A stretch of 64,000 nt of DNA from Neobacillus niacini (GCF_023715415.1 NZ_JAMBOB010000004.1:310001-374000); one strand, 5' to 3'; positions 35,559 through 44,523 are shown, numbered from the stretch's first letter. Notes: generated from the sequence alone by a model not told the origin. Program-made: numbers and translations.

Positions 35559-36617
35559 CTATTTTTCAACTAATTGCTTCACTAATTCCTTATTACGTTT
35601 TTTAAAAAGTTCATTATGGGAAGAAATCATGGCAACTTTCGCTGCGTCAGGCTGAATAAACTGTTTGGCTTTATTTACAGCGTTTGCAGCATCCTGGAAT
35701 GCACCGGCAATCAGGTTGATTTTCCCTTCATACATAAGAATATCTCCCGCAGCATATAGACCTTCAATCGAGGATTCACTCGTAGCGTTACCCGCAATAT
35801 AATAGTTATCCACCCGATCAATACTCAATTTACTATTTTCCAATAGAGTTGCGTCCTGTTCATAGCCATGACTTATCACCACATCATCAACTGCCAAGTA
35901 GGAAATTTCACCTGTTTCGTGATTCGTTAATTCAACAGTGGCGATTTCATCACGTTCGCCATTGGCGATTAATTTCGTAATCGAAGATTGAAAGAAACAT
36001 TCTACAGAGCTTTCGAGAAGCTTTGTGGCCTGTGCTTCTTGGCCATGTCCGCCTAATTCCTCTTTTCTATAGGTTAAATAGACTTTTTTTGCAATCGGCT
36101 CTAGCTCATTCGCCCAGTCTACCGCAGAATTCCCGCCGCCAGAAATAATGATGGTTTTGTCTTTAAACTGTTTAAAAGATTTCACCGTGTAATGTAAATT
36201 CGTAACTTCAAATCTCTCTGCGCCTTCTATTTCCAGCTTTTGTGGATTCAGAATTCCGCTGCCAATCGCAACAATCACACTTTTTGAGTAATGAAGTTCC
36301 CCGGATGACCCTTTTAAGACAAAAATTCCTTCTTCATTTCGAGTGATGTATTCAACTTTTTCATTCAAGACGACGGTTGGGCTAAACGTTAATGCTTGCT
36401 CAACTAGCTGTTCCATTAATTTTGCTCCGGTTATAGGCGTTAAGCCGCCGACATCCCAGATCATTTTTTCAGGATAAACATGAATTTTACCGCCTAACGC
36501 CGGTTGATACTCAATCACCTTTGTTTTCATTTCTCTTAAACCACTATAAAAAGTAGAATAAAGCCCTGCTGGTCCCCCACCAATAACCGTCACATCAAAC
36601 AATTCGTGTTGTTCCAT
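35559..36617 (-). CDS. Ferredoxin/flavodoxin-NADP+ reductase, YcgT/YumC type
   Basis: 352-residue thioredoxin-reductase-like flavoprotein lacking the CxxC motif. FAD site VIGGGPAGLYSTFYSGLR near residue 12, NADPH site IIISGGGNSAVDWANEL and C-terminal FAD motif GLYAAGDILMYEGKINLIAGAFQDAANAV. Start ATG 36617 (MEQHELFDVTVIGG) has GGGAG upstream; the frame stays open to 36692, but that stretch carries the Fur box, so it is leader rather than coding. In B. subtilis YcgT is the iron-starvation-induced member, in keeping with the Fur site here. It may reduce ferric siderophore imported by the divergent operon (inference). Confidence 0.9.
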   Translation of the reverse strand: MEQHELFDVTVIGGGPAGLYSTFYSGLREMKTKVIEYQPALGGKIHVYPEKMIWDVGGLTPITGAKLMEQLVEQALTFSPTVVLNEKVEYITRNEEGIFVLKGSSGELHYSKSVIVAIGSGILNPQKLEIEGAERFEVTNLHYTVKSFKQFKDKTIIISGGGNSAVDWANELEPIAKKVYLTYRKEELGGHGQEAQATKLLESSVECFFQSSITKLIANGERDEIATVELTNHETGEISYLAVDDVVISHGYEQDATLLENSKLSIDRVDNYYIAGNATSESSIEGLYAAGDILMYEGKINLIAGAFQDAANAVNKAKQFIQPDAAKVAMISSHNELFKKRNKELVKQLVEK

Positions 36618-36642
36618 CTCCGTCCACTCCCTAACCAACTGT

Positions 36643-36661
36643 AATTGATTATCATTATCAA
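36643..36661 (-). promoter_or_regulatory. Fur box of the ferredoxin-NADP reductase gene
   Basis: TGATTATCATTATCA (36646-36660) matches the 7-1-7 Fur box TGATAATNATTATCA at 14 of 14 defined positions except one A/T change in the left arm. It lies 26 bases upstream of the ATG at 36617. Confidence 0.88.
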
Positions 36662-36841
36662 TAAGAGTAATGGATTTTCTCTCGAATGACAATACATATT
36701 TTTTGAAAATTCTGCGGCATTCTATTTATTCGATTTTTCGACACAAAAAAAAAATGGATACAAAACCACTACACCATAAGGATTCATACTTCATGTACAT
36801 AAACACTATTAAACAATAAAAAACTTTTCACAAAATTGTAA

Positions 36842-36902
36842 TTGACAATCATTATCACTCACCTTTATAGTTAGGTCATAATGACAGTGATAATCATTAT
36901 CA
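36842..36902 (+). promoter_or_regulatory. Promoter with two Fur boxes for siderophore operon
   Basis: -35 TTGACA (36842-36847), 17-base spacer, -10 TTATAG (36865-36870). Fur box 1 TGACAATCATTATCA (36843-36857) overlaps the -35; Fur box 2 TGATAATCATTATCA (36888-36902) is a perfect 7-1-7 palindrome just downstream of the start region. Strong iron repression is expected. Confidence 0.9.
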
Positions 36903-36934
36903 TCTAACTCTCAGTTACATAAAGGAGGTTTACC

Positions 36935-37780
36935 ATGGATCGCTTATCTACAGAAGAATTAAGCATTGGTTATGGTGAACGGTTAATTGTCAAAAACCTA
37001 AGCATTGAAATTCCAGATAAGAAAATAACAACGATTATCGGACCAAATGGCTGCGGGAAATCGACTTTATTGAAAGCAATTACCCGGATCATCTCCCACC
37101 AATCGGGAAACATTCTTTTGGACGGCAACGACATTTCAAAGGTAAACACGAAAATTCTCGCTAAACAAATGGCTATCCTTCCGCAAACACCAGAAAGTGC
37201 AAGTGGACTTACGGTTGGCGAGCTTGTATCTTATGGGCGATTCCCTTATCAAAAGGGCTTCGGCCGCTTAACAAAAAAGGATTATGAGGTGATTGACTGG
37301 GCCCTTGAAGTCACTGGAACAATTGATTTTAAGTTTCGACCAGTTGACGCACTATCAGGCGGACAGCGCCAGCGCGTATGGATTGCAATGGCACTTGCCC
37401 AAGAAACGGAAATTATCTTCCTGGATGAACCTACCACCTACCTGGATATGGCCCATCAACTCGAAGTATTGGAACTTCTGCAGAAATTAAATCATGAACA
37501 GGAACGGACAATTGTTATGGTCCTTCATGATTTGAACCAAGCAGCCCGCTTTGCGGATCATATCATTGCCTTAAAAGACGGTGAGATTGTAAAAGCAGGA
37601 AATTGTGAAGAAGTGATAAGCCATAAGGTTCTAAAAAAGGTATTTAATATTGATGCGGTCATCGGCCACGACCCTCGTACAGGAAAACCAATGTGCATAA
37701 CGTACAATCTACTAAAAGGAGAAACAAAACATGAAAAAACTACTACTGACTTTTATCGTGCTCTTAGTGTTAATTATTAG
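36935..37780 (+). CDS. Siderophore ABC transporter ATPase (FhuC/FecE-like)
   Basis: 281 residues. Walker A GPNGCGKST near residue 37, signature LSGGQRQRVWIAMAL, Walker B IIFLDEPTTYLD and the H-loop VLHDLNQAARFADHI: a complete ferric-siderophore importer ATPase. AAAGGAGG precedes the ATG. The last ~16 codons overlap the binding-protein gene by 50 bases in another frame, giving an unusual C-terminus (KHEKTTTDFYRALSVNY). First gene of a Fur-controlled operon. Confidence 0.92.
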   Translation: MDRLSTEELSIGYGERLIVKNLSIEIPDKKITTIIGPNGCGKSTLLKAITRIISHQSGNILLDGNDISKVNTKILAKQMAILPQTPESASGLTVGELVSYGRFPYQKGFGRLTKKDYEVIDWALEVTGTIDFKFRPVDALSGGQRQRVWIAMALAQETEIIFLDEPTTYLDMAHQLEVLELLQKLNHEQERTIVMVLHDLNQAARFADHIIALKDGEIVKAGNCEEVISHKVLKKVFNIDAVIGHDPRTGKPMCITYNLLKGETKHEKTTTDFYRALSVNY

Positions 37781-38654
37781 TGCTTGCGGTACCGATACTT
37801 CCAAAGAAAAGGACACGGCAGCACCAGATGATAAGAAATCTGGAACAATCACCTACCAATCCGAAAATGGACCAATTGAAGTTCCTGCTGATCCACAACG
37901 AGTTATTCTCCTTTCAGGCTTTACAGGTAATGTTATCGATTTAGGTGTAAATGTGGTCGGTGTTGATGTGTGGTCAAAGAACAATCCGACATTTGAAAAA
38001 GAAATGAAAGATGTTGCAGAAGTTTCTGATGAAGATTTAGAAAAAATCATTGAATTAGAACCAGATTTAATTATTGGCCTTTCCAATATTAAAAACCTAG
38101 ATAAGTTAAGTGAAATTGCTCCTACTGTTACCTACACATGGGGAAAAGTAGATTATTTAACGCAACACTTAGAAATTGGGAAACTCTTAAATAAAGAAAA
38201 AGAAGCTCAAAGCTGGATTGACGAATTCAAAAAAGAAGCGGAAGCAGCTGGTGAAGAGATTCGGGCAAAAATTGGTGAGGATGCAACCGTTTCCGTTATG
38301 GAAAGCTATGGAAAAGACCTATATGTATTTGGCAGCAATTGGGCACGTGGAACAGAAATCCTATATCAAGCCATGAAATTGAACATGCCTGAAAAAGTAA
38401 AAGAAGTTGCGGAAGAATCTGGCTACTTTACCTTATCGGCCGAGGTTATTCCTGAGTATGCAGGAGATTATGTAATCTTAAGCAAATACTCTGACGCTGA
38501 TACTTCCTTCCAAGAAACAGAAACGTACAAAAACATTCCTGCGGTAAAAAACAACCGAGTTTTTGAAATGAATGGTCAAGGTGCTTCCTTCAGTGATCCA
38601 GTCACACTAGAAAAGCAGCTAGAATTCATTAAGAAATCATTTTTAGGTAACTAA
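37731..38654 (+). CDS. Iron-hydroxamate siderophore-binding lipoprotein (FhuD-like)
   Basis: 307 residues. Lipoprotein signal peptide with lipobox ISAC (Cys19). Class III solute-binding fold (residues ~40-305): VPADPQRVILLSGFTGNVIDLGVNVVG, ELEPDLIIGLSNIKNLDKLSEIAPTV. The sequence is close to the FhuD/YxeB group that binds ferric hydroxamates; the exact siderophore is inferred. Anchored on the outer face of the membrane, delivering ligand to the two permeases downstream. A hairpin follows the stop, probably lowering expression of the permeases relative to this receptor. Confidence 0.9.
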   Translation: MKKLLLTFIVLLVLIISACGTDTSKEKDTAAPDDKKSGTITYQSENGPIEVPADPQRVILLSGFTGNVIDLGVNVVGVDVWSKNNPTFEKEMKDVAEVSDEDLEKIIELEPDLIIGLSNIKNLDKLSEIAPTVTYTWGKVDYLTQHLEIGKLLNKEKEAQSWIDEFKKEAEAAGEEIRAKIGEDATVSVMESYGKDLYVFGSNWARGTEILYQAMKLNMPEKVKEVAEESGYFTLSAEVIPEYAGDYVILSKYSDADTSFQETETYKNIPAVKNNRVFEMNGQGASFSDPVTLEKQLEFIKKSFLGN

Positions 38655-38660
38655 TATAAG

Positions 38661-38688
38661 AGAGGAATCTATTCCTAGATTCCTCTTT
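38661..38688 (+). terminator. Intra-operon terminator/attenuator
   Basis: Perfect 11-bp stem AGAGGAATCTA / TAGATTCCTCT, loop TTCC, then TTTCCCC. It stands between the binding-protein gene and the first permease, with a weak T-run, so partial read-through is likely. Confidence 0.8.
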
Positions 38689-38721
38689 CCCCTATTCTAT
38701 GAAAGAAAAGATGAGAGACTT

Positions 38722-39732
38722 ATGAATAATGAAAAACAACGTTCCATTCCTTTTCTATATAAACTGATCATCGGAATTTTTGTATTTGTCGCTATGTTTG
38801 TCTTTTCCATGATGGTGGGAGCAGCAGATATTAGCCTTAAAGATGTTTCACAGGCCCTTTTTTCAGATGCAAAAGGTGAAAAGATTTCTATCATCCGTGA
38901 AATACGCCTACCGCGTGAGGTTGCGGCCATTGTAGTCGGAGCCGCTCTTTCGGTTTCAGGGGCGATTATGCAGGGTATTACCAGAAATCCTCTTGCAGAT
39001 CCAGGTTTGCTAGGGTTAACGGCAGGAGCAAATGCCGCACTAGCCCTCGTCATCGCATTCGTCCCTTCCGCCAACTATTTCGGTATTACCATTGCCTGTT
39101 TTATTGGAGCGGCTGTCGGAACCTTGATGGTATTCGGGATTGGTGCGATGAAGAAAGGCGGATTTTCACCGCTGCGGATTGTATTAGCGGGAGCGGCTAT
39201 TTCGGCTTTCCTTTATGCGATTGCAGAAGGAATTGGAATTACCTTTAAAATTTCAAAAAATGTCTCAATGTGGACGGCAGGAGGAATGGTTGGAACCAGC
39301 TGGGGCCAGCTAAAAATCATTATTCCCTTCATCCTAGTTGGATTATTAGTTTCTCTTTTTCTTTCAAGGCAGCTTACGATTCTTAGCTTAAATGAAGAAG
39401 TCGCTGTTGGGTTGGGGCAAAAAACGACTCAAATAAAGACCATCCTTTTTATTGCGATTATTTTATTAGCGGGAGCTTCTGTTGCGCTAATCGGAAATAT
39501 GGCTTTTATCGGACTAATGGTCCCCCATGTCGTACGAGCAATCGTGGGGACGGATTACCGTTATATTATTCCTATGTCTGCCATTTCGGGGGCAACATTT
39601 ATGCTTTTTGCCGATACACTAGGACGGACAATAAATGCACCATTTGAAACCCCAGTTGCGGCAATTGTGGCAACACTTGGGTTACCCTTCTTCCTTGTGA
39701 TTGTTCGTAGAGGAGGGAAAGCATTCTCATGA
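38722..39732 (+). CDS. Siderophore ABC transporter permease (FecCD family, FhuB-like)
   Basis: 336 residues, nine to ten membrane segments. FecCD motifs: IREIRLPREVAAIVVGAALSVSGAIMQGITRNPLADPGLLGL and the ATPase-contact loop AFIGLMVPHVVRAIVGTDYR. Overlaps the next permease by four bases (ATGA). Part of the Fur-regulated siderophore importer. Confidence 0.93.
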   Translation: MNNEKQRSIPFLYKLIIGIFVFVAMFVFSMMVGAADISLKDVSQALFSDAKGEKISIIREIRLPREVAAIVVGAALSVSGAIMQGITRNPLADPGLLGLTAGANAALALVIAFVPSANYFGITIACFIGAAVGTLMVFGIGAMKKGGFSPLRIVLAGAAISAFLYAIAEGIGITFKISKNVSMWTAGGMVGTSWGQLKIIIPFILVGLLVSLFLSRQLTILSLNEEVAVGLGQKTTQIKTILFIAIILLAGASVALIGNMAFIGLMVPHVVRAIVGTDYRYIIPMSAISGATFMLFADTLGRTINAPFETPVAAIVATLGLPFFLVIVRRGGKAFS

Positions 39733-40736
39733 TCCAGCCCTCTTTACTTAGAAAGCAACGTGTTATTTTATTTATATTATTCGCCTTAATCCTGGGTACA
39801 ATTGTGGTTGGCTTAGGGTTGGGTTTCTCCTCTCTATCGTATGATAGGCTGATTCCAACCCTTTTTGGACAAGGGACGTTCAAAGAGGAATTCGTGTTAT
39901 TTTCCATTCGAATGCCGCGAATTATCATTACTTTATTAGCTGGAATGGCCTTAGCATTATCAGGTTCTATTTTGCAAGGGATTACCCGTAATGATTTAGC
40001 TGACCCTGGGATCATCGGAATTAATTCCGGTGCAGGTGTTGCTGTTACCGTATTCTTTTTATTTTTTCCGATTGATTCAGGGGCGTTTACTTACATGATT
40101 CCCGTTGTAGCATTTATCGGCGCCATGCTGACGGCTTTCCTTCTCTATCTATTTGCGTATAGCAAAACTGAGGGTCTGCAGCCGGTACGATTAGTGTTAA
40201 TTGGGGTCGGTTTTTCAATGGCACTCTCAGGTGCGATGATTGTCCTCATCTCATCTGCCGAGCGGGCAAAAGTCGATTTTATTGCAAAATGGATTGCGGG
40301 GAATATATGGGGGACGGATTGGCCGTTTATCTGGGCTCTCCTCCCCTGGCTGGTTGTTCTGCTTCCTTTTACCTTATACAAAGCCAATCGGTTAAACCTG
40401 CTTGGGTTAAGTGAACCCGTAGCAATCGGAGTTGGAGTATCGATTGAAAAAGAACGAATCGTATTACTGATTACGGCTGTTGCCCTTGCCGCTTCTGCGG
40501 TTTCGGTTACGGGCGGCATTTCCTTTATCGGATTAATGGCTCCACACATGGCAAAGGCGCTCGTTGGACCAAGAAATCAATTATTTATCCCTGTTGCCAT
40601 TTTAATTGGCGGGTGGCTGTTAATGTTTGCTGACACACTCGGACGGAATATCATGGACTCCGCTGGAATCCCAGCAGGAATTATGGTCGCACTCATTGGT
40701 GCACCGTATTTTATGTACCTCTTATTGAAAAAATAG
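39729..40736 (+). CDS. Siderophore ABC transporter permease (FecCD family, FhuG-like)
   Basis: 335 residues, second half of the heterodimeric membrane channel. Motifs: FSIRMPRIIITLLAGMALALSGSILQGITRNDLADPGIIGI and ISFIGLMAPHMAKALVGPRNQ. The ATG overlaps the preceding stop. Followed by a strong terminator. Confidence 0.93.
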   Translation: MIQPSLLRKQRVILFILFALILGTIVVGLGLGFSSLSYDRLIPTLFGQGTFKEEFVLFSIRMPRIIITLLAGMALALSGSILQGITRNDLADPGIIGINSGAGVAVTVFFLFFPIDSGAFTYMIPVVAFIGAMLTAFLLYLFAYSKTEGLQPVRLVLIGVGFSMALSGAMIVLISSAERAKVDFIAKWIAGNIWGTDWPFIWALLPWLVVLLPFTLYKANRLNLLGLSEPVAIGVGVSIEKERIVLLITAVALAASAVSVTGGISFIGLMAPHMAKALVGPRNQLFIPVAILIGGWLLMFADTLGRNIMDSAGIPAGIMVALIGAPYFMYLLLKK

Positions 40737-40754
40737 CTCCTGAAAAGTAGTAAA

Positions 40755-40783
40755 ACGCTCAGATTTCTGAGCGTTTTTTTTTG
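40755..40783 (+). terminator. Terminator of the siderophore operon
   Basis: ACGCTCAGA TT TCTGAGCGT perfect hairpin followed by nine T residues. Confidence 0.95.
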
Positions 40784-40824
40784 CAATTACTTAGTTTTTC
40801 TAAGGTTCTTGCCATAAAAAGTTA

Positions 40825-41265
40825 TCATCCTCTATAAACACTATCACAGGTTCCAGGTTTTGGTTCATAGAAACAATGTTCTTTAAATTGACCCGTAAAA
40901 GGTTGGTCGTACCAGGTTGGAGGACATGGACCAGTTGGATTAAAATACCAAAGAGAGTATTTCGCTGGGTGTTCTCTCCAATTTTGCACATTCTGTCTTG
41001 CTAATCTTCTTTCAGATTCTCTTGCTCTTTGATAAAATACATTGCCTTTTTGAACAGCTTCAAAGGAAAAATTTCCTCCTTGTACTTGAAAAATGACTTG
41101 TTCAATATTTGTCAATGTCCTAAAGTCTGGACAATCTGCGACTACACGGTTAACAATAACGTTTCCAACATATAGCATTCCTTGCTTCCCTTCGCCTTCA
41201 GCTTCTGCTCTCATCATTCTTGCCATCAAGTCAATGTCTGAACTCCGGTAAGATACTCTTGCCAT
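40825..41265 (-). CDS. cwlJ: Spore cortex-lytic hydrolase CwlJ
   Basis: 146 residues, single Hydrolase_2 (SleB-type) domain: DIDLMARMMRAEAEGEGKQGMLYVGNVIVNRVVADCPDF, SFEAVQKGNVFYQRARESERRLARQN, PAKYSLWYFNPTGPCPPTWY and ending KPGTCDSVYRG. The probable catalytic Glu lies in RAEAEGEG. Length and motifs match B. subtilis CwlJ, a coat-associated enzyme that starts cortex hydrolysis in dipicolinate-triggered germination. No signal peptide, as expected for a mother-cell product. The partner gerQ is not adjacent. GGAGGTGG precedes the ATG. Confidence 0.95.
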   Translation of the reverse strand: MARVSYRSSDIDLMARMMRAEAEGEGKQGMLYVGNVIVNRVVADCPDFRTLTNIEQVIFQVQGGNFSFEAVQKGNVFYQRARESERRLARQNVQNWREHPAKYSLWYFNPTGPCPPTWYDQPFTGQFKEHCFYEPKPGTCDSVYRG

Positions 41266-41360
41266 TTTTCCACCTCCAAAAATATAGTATGAAAAAAAGC
41301 CTGAATTGATGTTCTGTTTATTAATAATGTATGCTCAGTTTTAATAAGAACGCCTAATTT

Positions 41361-41729
41361 TTATTTCAGATGTTCATTAAGTACGTTCTTTTCTAAGATA
41401 TCCAAACTGCCATACACTTTGGAGATATGTTTTTCTCCCCATGCGCATAGGGAATCTAAGATTCCCTTTAAACTCCAGCCATACTCACTTAACTCATATT
41501 CTACTTTAGGCGGAACTTGATTATAAACGTTTCGGTTAATGACTCCGTCTTCCTCTAATTCCCGCAATTGCTGCGTTAACATCTTTTGCGTTATATCCGG
41601 CATCAAGCGTTTCAATTCACTTGTTCGCTTCTTGCCATAAGTTAAATGGCAGAGGATTACACACTTCCACTTTCCTCCGATCACTTCCAGTGTCGCTTCA
41701 ACAGATATATTGTATTTCTTTGCTTTCAT
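41361..41729 (-). CDS. ytcD: HxlR-family transcriptional regulator, YtcD-like
   Basis: 122 residues. Winged helix-turn-helix of the HxlR/DUF24 type: VIGGKWKCVILCHLTYGKKRTSELKRLMPDITQKMLTQQLRELEEDGVI. HxlR proteins often sense electrophiles or disulfide stress through a Cys; Cys23 in KWKCVILC is at the classic position. Divergent from ytbD-ytbE, the arrangement seen in B. subtilis. ATG with GAGGAAATG upstream. Likely binds the repeated sites at 41752-41817. Confidence 0.9.
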   Translation of the reverse strand: MKAKKYNISVEATLEVIGGKWKCVILCHLTYGKKRTSELKRLMPDITQKMLTQQLRELEEDGVINRNVYNQVPPKVEYELSEYGWSLKGILDSLCAWGEKHISKVYGSLDILEKNVLNEHLK

Positions 41730-41751
41730 CCGTTCATTTCCTCCTCAAAGA

Positions 41752-41817
41752 TAGGCACTAAAAAGTACCTATATTACTCAAAAGTATCTATATCACTTTA
41801 AAGTGCGTACTTCACTA
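41752..41817. promoter_or_regulatory. Repeated operator sites between ytcD and ytbD
   Basis: Inverted repeat TAGGCACT-AAAA-AGTACCTA (41752-41771), then 19-bp direct repeats AAAAGTACCTATATTACTC (41762-41780) and AAAAGTATCTATATCACTT (41781-41799), followed by a third, weaker TAAAGTGCGTACTTCAC. Spacing of ~19-20 bp places copies on one helix face roughly every two turns. Candidate binding array for YtcD. Confidence 0.75.
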
Positions 41818-41909
41818 ATGTTCCACCATATCTCATAATAGCATTTATCGATTGGGCTGCAACCAGCAAATCGAAATCAAATACTTATTCATTCTAAGGA
41901 GGAGACAAT

Positions 41910-43142
41910 ATGTCTTTGAATCATAAACAAAGTATGCTTGCACTGTTGGCATTAGCTATTAGTGCCTTTGCAATTGGCACCACTGAATTTATCAGTGTCG
42001 GTCTTTTACCGTTAATTGCAAATGATTTAGAAATTCCTGTTACAACTGCCGGATTAACGGTTTCTTTATATGCTTTAGGAATAACCTTAGGAGCCCCGAT
42101 TTTGACATCTCTTACTTCTAGTATGTCACGTAAATCTTTATTACTTTGGATTATGGTTATTTTTATCATCGGAAATGGGCTGGCGGCAAGTGCATCGAGC
42201 ATTGGGATACTCCTCGCTGCCCGCATAATATCTGCCCTTTCACATGGTATTTTTATGTCAATCGGCTCCACCATTGCGGCTGATTTAGTACCAGAAAATA
42301 AGAGAGCAAGCGCCATATCGATTATGTTTACCGGACTAACCGTAGCCACGGTAACCGGTGTTCCGTTTGGTACCTTTATTGGCCAGCAATTTGGCTGGCG
42401 GATGGCATTTATCCTTATTATTGTTGTCGGATTAATCGCATTCATTGCGAACAGTATCCTGATTCCATCTACTTTACGAAAAGGTACAGTTTCTACTTTC
42501 CGTGATCAAATCAAATTAGTAACAAATGGCCGCTTATTACTCGTTTTTATCATCACTGCCTTAGGCTATGGGGGAACGTTTGTCGTCTTTACTTATCTAT
42601 CTCCCATCCTTCAAGAAATCACAGGCTTTAAAGACGAAAGTGTCGCTGTCATTCTTCTTGGATACGGAATAGCGATCGCAATCGGGAATATGGTTGGTGG
42701 CAAGGCAGCGAATAAAAATCCGATTAAGGCCCTATTTTATATGTTTATCGCTCAAGCATTGGTTCTATTTATCTTACTGTTTACAGCACCAATTAAAATA
42801 GCTGGATTAATCACGATTTTCCTAATGGGGCTATTTTCCTTTATGAATGTTCCAGGGTTACAAGTGTATGTAGTCATGCTGGCAGAGCGGTATGTACCAA
42901 CAGCCGTAGACGTTGCTTCTGCCCTTAATATCGCTGCCTTTAATGCAGGAATCGCAATTGGCGCATTTTTAGGAGGCTTCATCACGGATTCAATTGGACT
43001 GATTCATACCACTTGGATAGGTGCTTTAATGGTTCTTGGGGCTGTCTTCCTAACTGGCTGGAGTCGGAAGCTTGAGCAAAAAGTCGATACCGTTACCGAT
43101 AACATATGTTCATTTTCAAATCAAAAATGGGAGGTTCAATAA
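41910..43142 (+). CDS. ytbD: MFS efflux transporter, YtbD-like
   Basis: 410 residues, twelve membrane segments, DHA1 family. It starts with LALAISAFAIGTTEFISVGLLPLIANDLEI, the usual signature of AraJ/PbuE/YdhP-like exporters, followed by GAPILTSLTSSMSRKSLLLW. Two bases separate its stop from the next gene, so it is cotranscribed with the aldo-keto reductase. Probably exports a reactive or toxic metabolite under YtcD control. AAGGAGGAG precedes the ATG. Confidence 0.9.
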   Translation: MSLNHKQSMLALLALAISAFAIGTTEFISVGLLPLIANDLEIPVTTAGLTVSLYALGITLGAPILTSLTSSMSRKSLLLWIMVIFIIGNGLAASASSIGILLAARIISALSHGIFMSIGSTIAADLVPENKRASAISIMFTGLTVATVTGVPFGTFIGQQFGWRMAFILIIVVGLIAFIANSILIPSTLRKGTVSTFRDQIKLVTNGRLLLVFIITALGYGGTFVVFTYLSPILQEITGFKDESVAVILLGYGIAIAIGNMVGGKAANKNPIKALFYMFIAQALVLFILLFTAPIKIAGLITIFLMGLFSFMNVPGLQVYVVMLAERYVPTAVDVASALNIAAFNAGIAIGAFLGGFITDSIGLIHTTWIGALMVLGAVFLTGWSRKLEQKVDTVTDNICSFSNQKWEVQ

Positions 43143-43144
43143 AA

Positions 43145-43987
43145 ATGGCAAACAACTTACAAGCAACAACTACTTTATCTAATGGTGTAAAAATGCCTTG
43201 GTTTGGTCTGGGGGTATTTAAGGTCGAAGAAGGTCCAGAATTAGTGAATGCTGTAAAATTTGCGATTAAGCATGGTTATCGCAGTATCGATACAGCCGCT
43301 ATTTATGAGAATGAAGAAGGCGTTGGACAAGCCATTCGTGAAGCAATGACAGAATACGGAATTAAAAGAGAAGAATTATTTATTACATCAAAGGTTTGGA
43401 ATGCTGATTTAGGTTATGAATCAACGATTGAAGCATACGAAACTAGCGTAAGAAAGCTGGGTCTTGATTATCTTGATTTGTACCTTATTCATTGGCCAGT
43501 AGAGGGTAAATATAAGGAGGCTTGGCGGGCATTAGAGACTCTTTATAAGGATGAAAAAGTAAAAGCAATTGGAGTAAGTAACTTCCAAGTCCATCATCTA
43601 CAAGACTTGATGAAGGATGCTGAAATAAATCCAATGGTTAACCAAGTTGAATATCATCCAAGGTTAACACAGCAAGAAGTCAAAACTTTTTGTAATACCA
43701 ATGGCATTCAATTTGAAGCTTGGTCCCCGTTAATGCAGGGGCAATTATTTGATACCCCTTTATTAAAGGAAATTGCCAATAAATATGACAAAACCGTCTC
43801 TCAAGTAATTTTACGCTGGGATCTACAAAACGGCGTTGTAACGATTCCAAAATCAACGAAAGATCACAGAATAGTGGAGAACGCAGCTATATTCGATTTT
43901 GAACTTTCAAATGAAGATATGGACAGGATTAGTGGTCTGAATGAAAATCATCGAGTTGGTCCAGATCCTGACAACATTGATTTCTAG
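43145..43987 (+). CDS. ytbE: Aldo/keto reductase, YtbE-like
   Basis: 280-residue NADPH-dependent TIM-barrel reductase. Catalytic tetrad visible: Asp in RSIDTAAIYENE, Tyr in the same block, Lys in FITSKVWN, His in YLIHWPVEG. C-terminal NADPH site IPKSTKDHRIVENAAIFDFEL. Start ATG 43145 (MANNLQATTT) has GGGAGG upstream; the frame is open further up but overlaps ytbD. In B. subtilis YtbE and YvgN reduce glyoxal-type aldehydes. Works with YtbD in aldehyde/electrophile handling (inference). Confidence 0.92.
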   Translation: MANNLQATTTLSNGVKMPWFGLGVFKVEEGPELVNAVKFAIKHGYRSIDTAAIYENEEGVGQAIREAMTEYGIKREELFITSKVWNADLGYESTIEAYETSVRKLGLDYLDLYLIHWPVEGKYKEAWRALETLYKDEKVKAIGVSNFQVHHLQDLMKDAEINPMVNQVEYHPRLTQQEVKTFCNTNGIQFEAWSPLMQGQLFDTPLLKEIANKYDKTVSQVILRWDLQNGVVTIPKSTKDHRIVENAAIFDFELSNEDMDRISGLNENHRVGPDPDNIDF

Positions 43988-43999
43988 GAAAAAGCATAA

Positions 44000-44040
44000 G
44001 GCGCCCCTTACAAAAGGAGCGCCAACTTTTTATATTTTTT
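44000..44040. terminator. Terminator between ytbE and the YjdM-like gene
   Basis: GGCGCCCCTT / AAGGAGCGCC stem, then AACTTTTTATATTTTTT. Confidence 0.88.
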
Positions 44041-44365
44041 TTACATACTCAGACTTTAAGCTCATGGCACCAAAACCGTCGATTTTGCAATCGATATTAT
44101 GATCGCCACCCACCAAACGAATGTTTTTTACTTTTGTTCCCTGCTTTAGCGTGGAGGAACTTCCTTTTACTTTAAGGTCTTTAATAACGGTTACCGAATC
44201 ACCGTCGCTTAAAACATTTCCATTTGCATCTTTAATCACGCTTTCTTCTTCCACTGAAGCAGTTTCTAAACTCCACTCATGACCACACTCTGGACAAATT
44301 AATAGACTTCCATCTTCATATGTATATTCAGAATTGCATTTTGGGCAGTTTGGCAAAGCTGACAT
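44030..44365 (-). CDS. PhnA/YjdM-family zinc-ribbon protein
   Basis: 111 residues. N-terminal zinc ribbon [25 protein letters not shown] (four Cys) and C-terminal SH3-like PhnA domain ([27 protein letters not shown]). Named after E. coli PhnA/YjdM, although that protein is not essential for phosphonate use; function unknown. ATG with GAGGAAATG upstream. Confidence 0.9.
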   Translation of the reverse strand: MSALPNCPKCNSEYTYEDGSLLICPECGHEWSLETASVEEESVIKDANGNVLSDGDSVTVIKDLKVKGSSSTLKQGTKVKNIRLVGGDHNIDCKIDGFGAMSLKSEYVKKI

Positions 44366-44523
44366 CCTTCATTTCCTCCATTCGTTCTTGTTCTTTGTTT
44401 ATTGTGGCATAGTCCTTTCAAACAGACAAGCCTTGCGCAAACCTCAATAATGATTTTCATATTTTTTCCTATATAAAACCATAATAAGTGAAAAGCAAAG
44501 TGAATAGGCAAGGAGCAGCTCAG

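Noticed and set aside
36618..36692. N-terminal extension of the ferredoxin-NADP reductase
   Set aside because: The extension spans the Fur box and has no ribosome site; ATG 36617 has one and matches the family start.
41283..41291. CATACTATA upstream of cwlJ as a SigK/SigE -10 box
   Set aside because: The sequence fits, but it is so close to the ribosome site that the leader would be almost absent, and no -35 match is clear.
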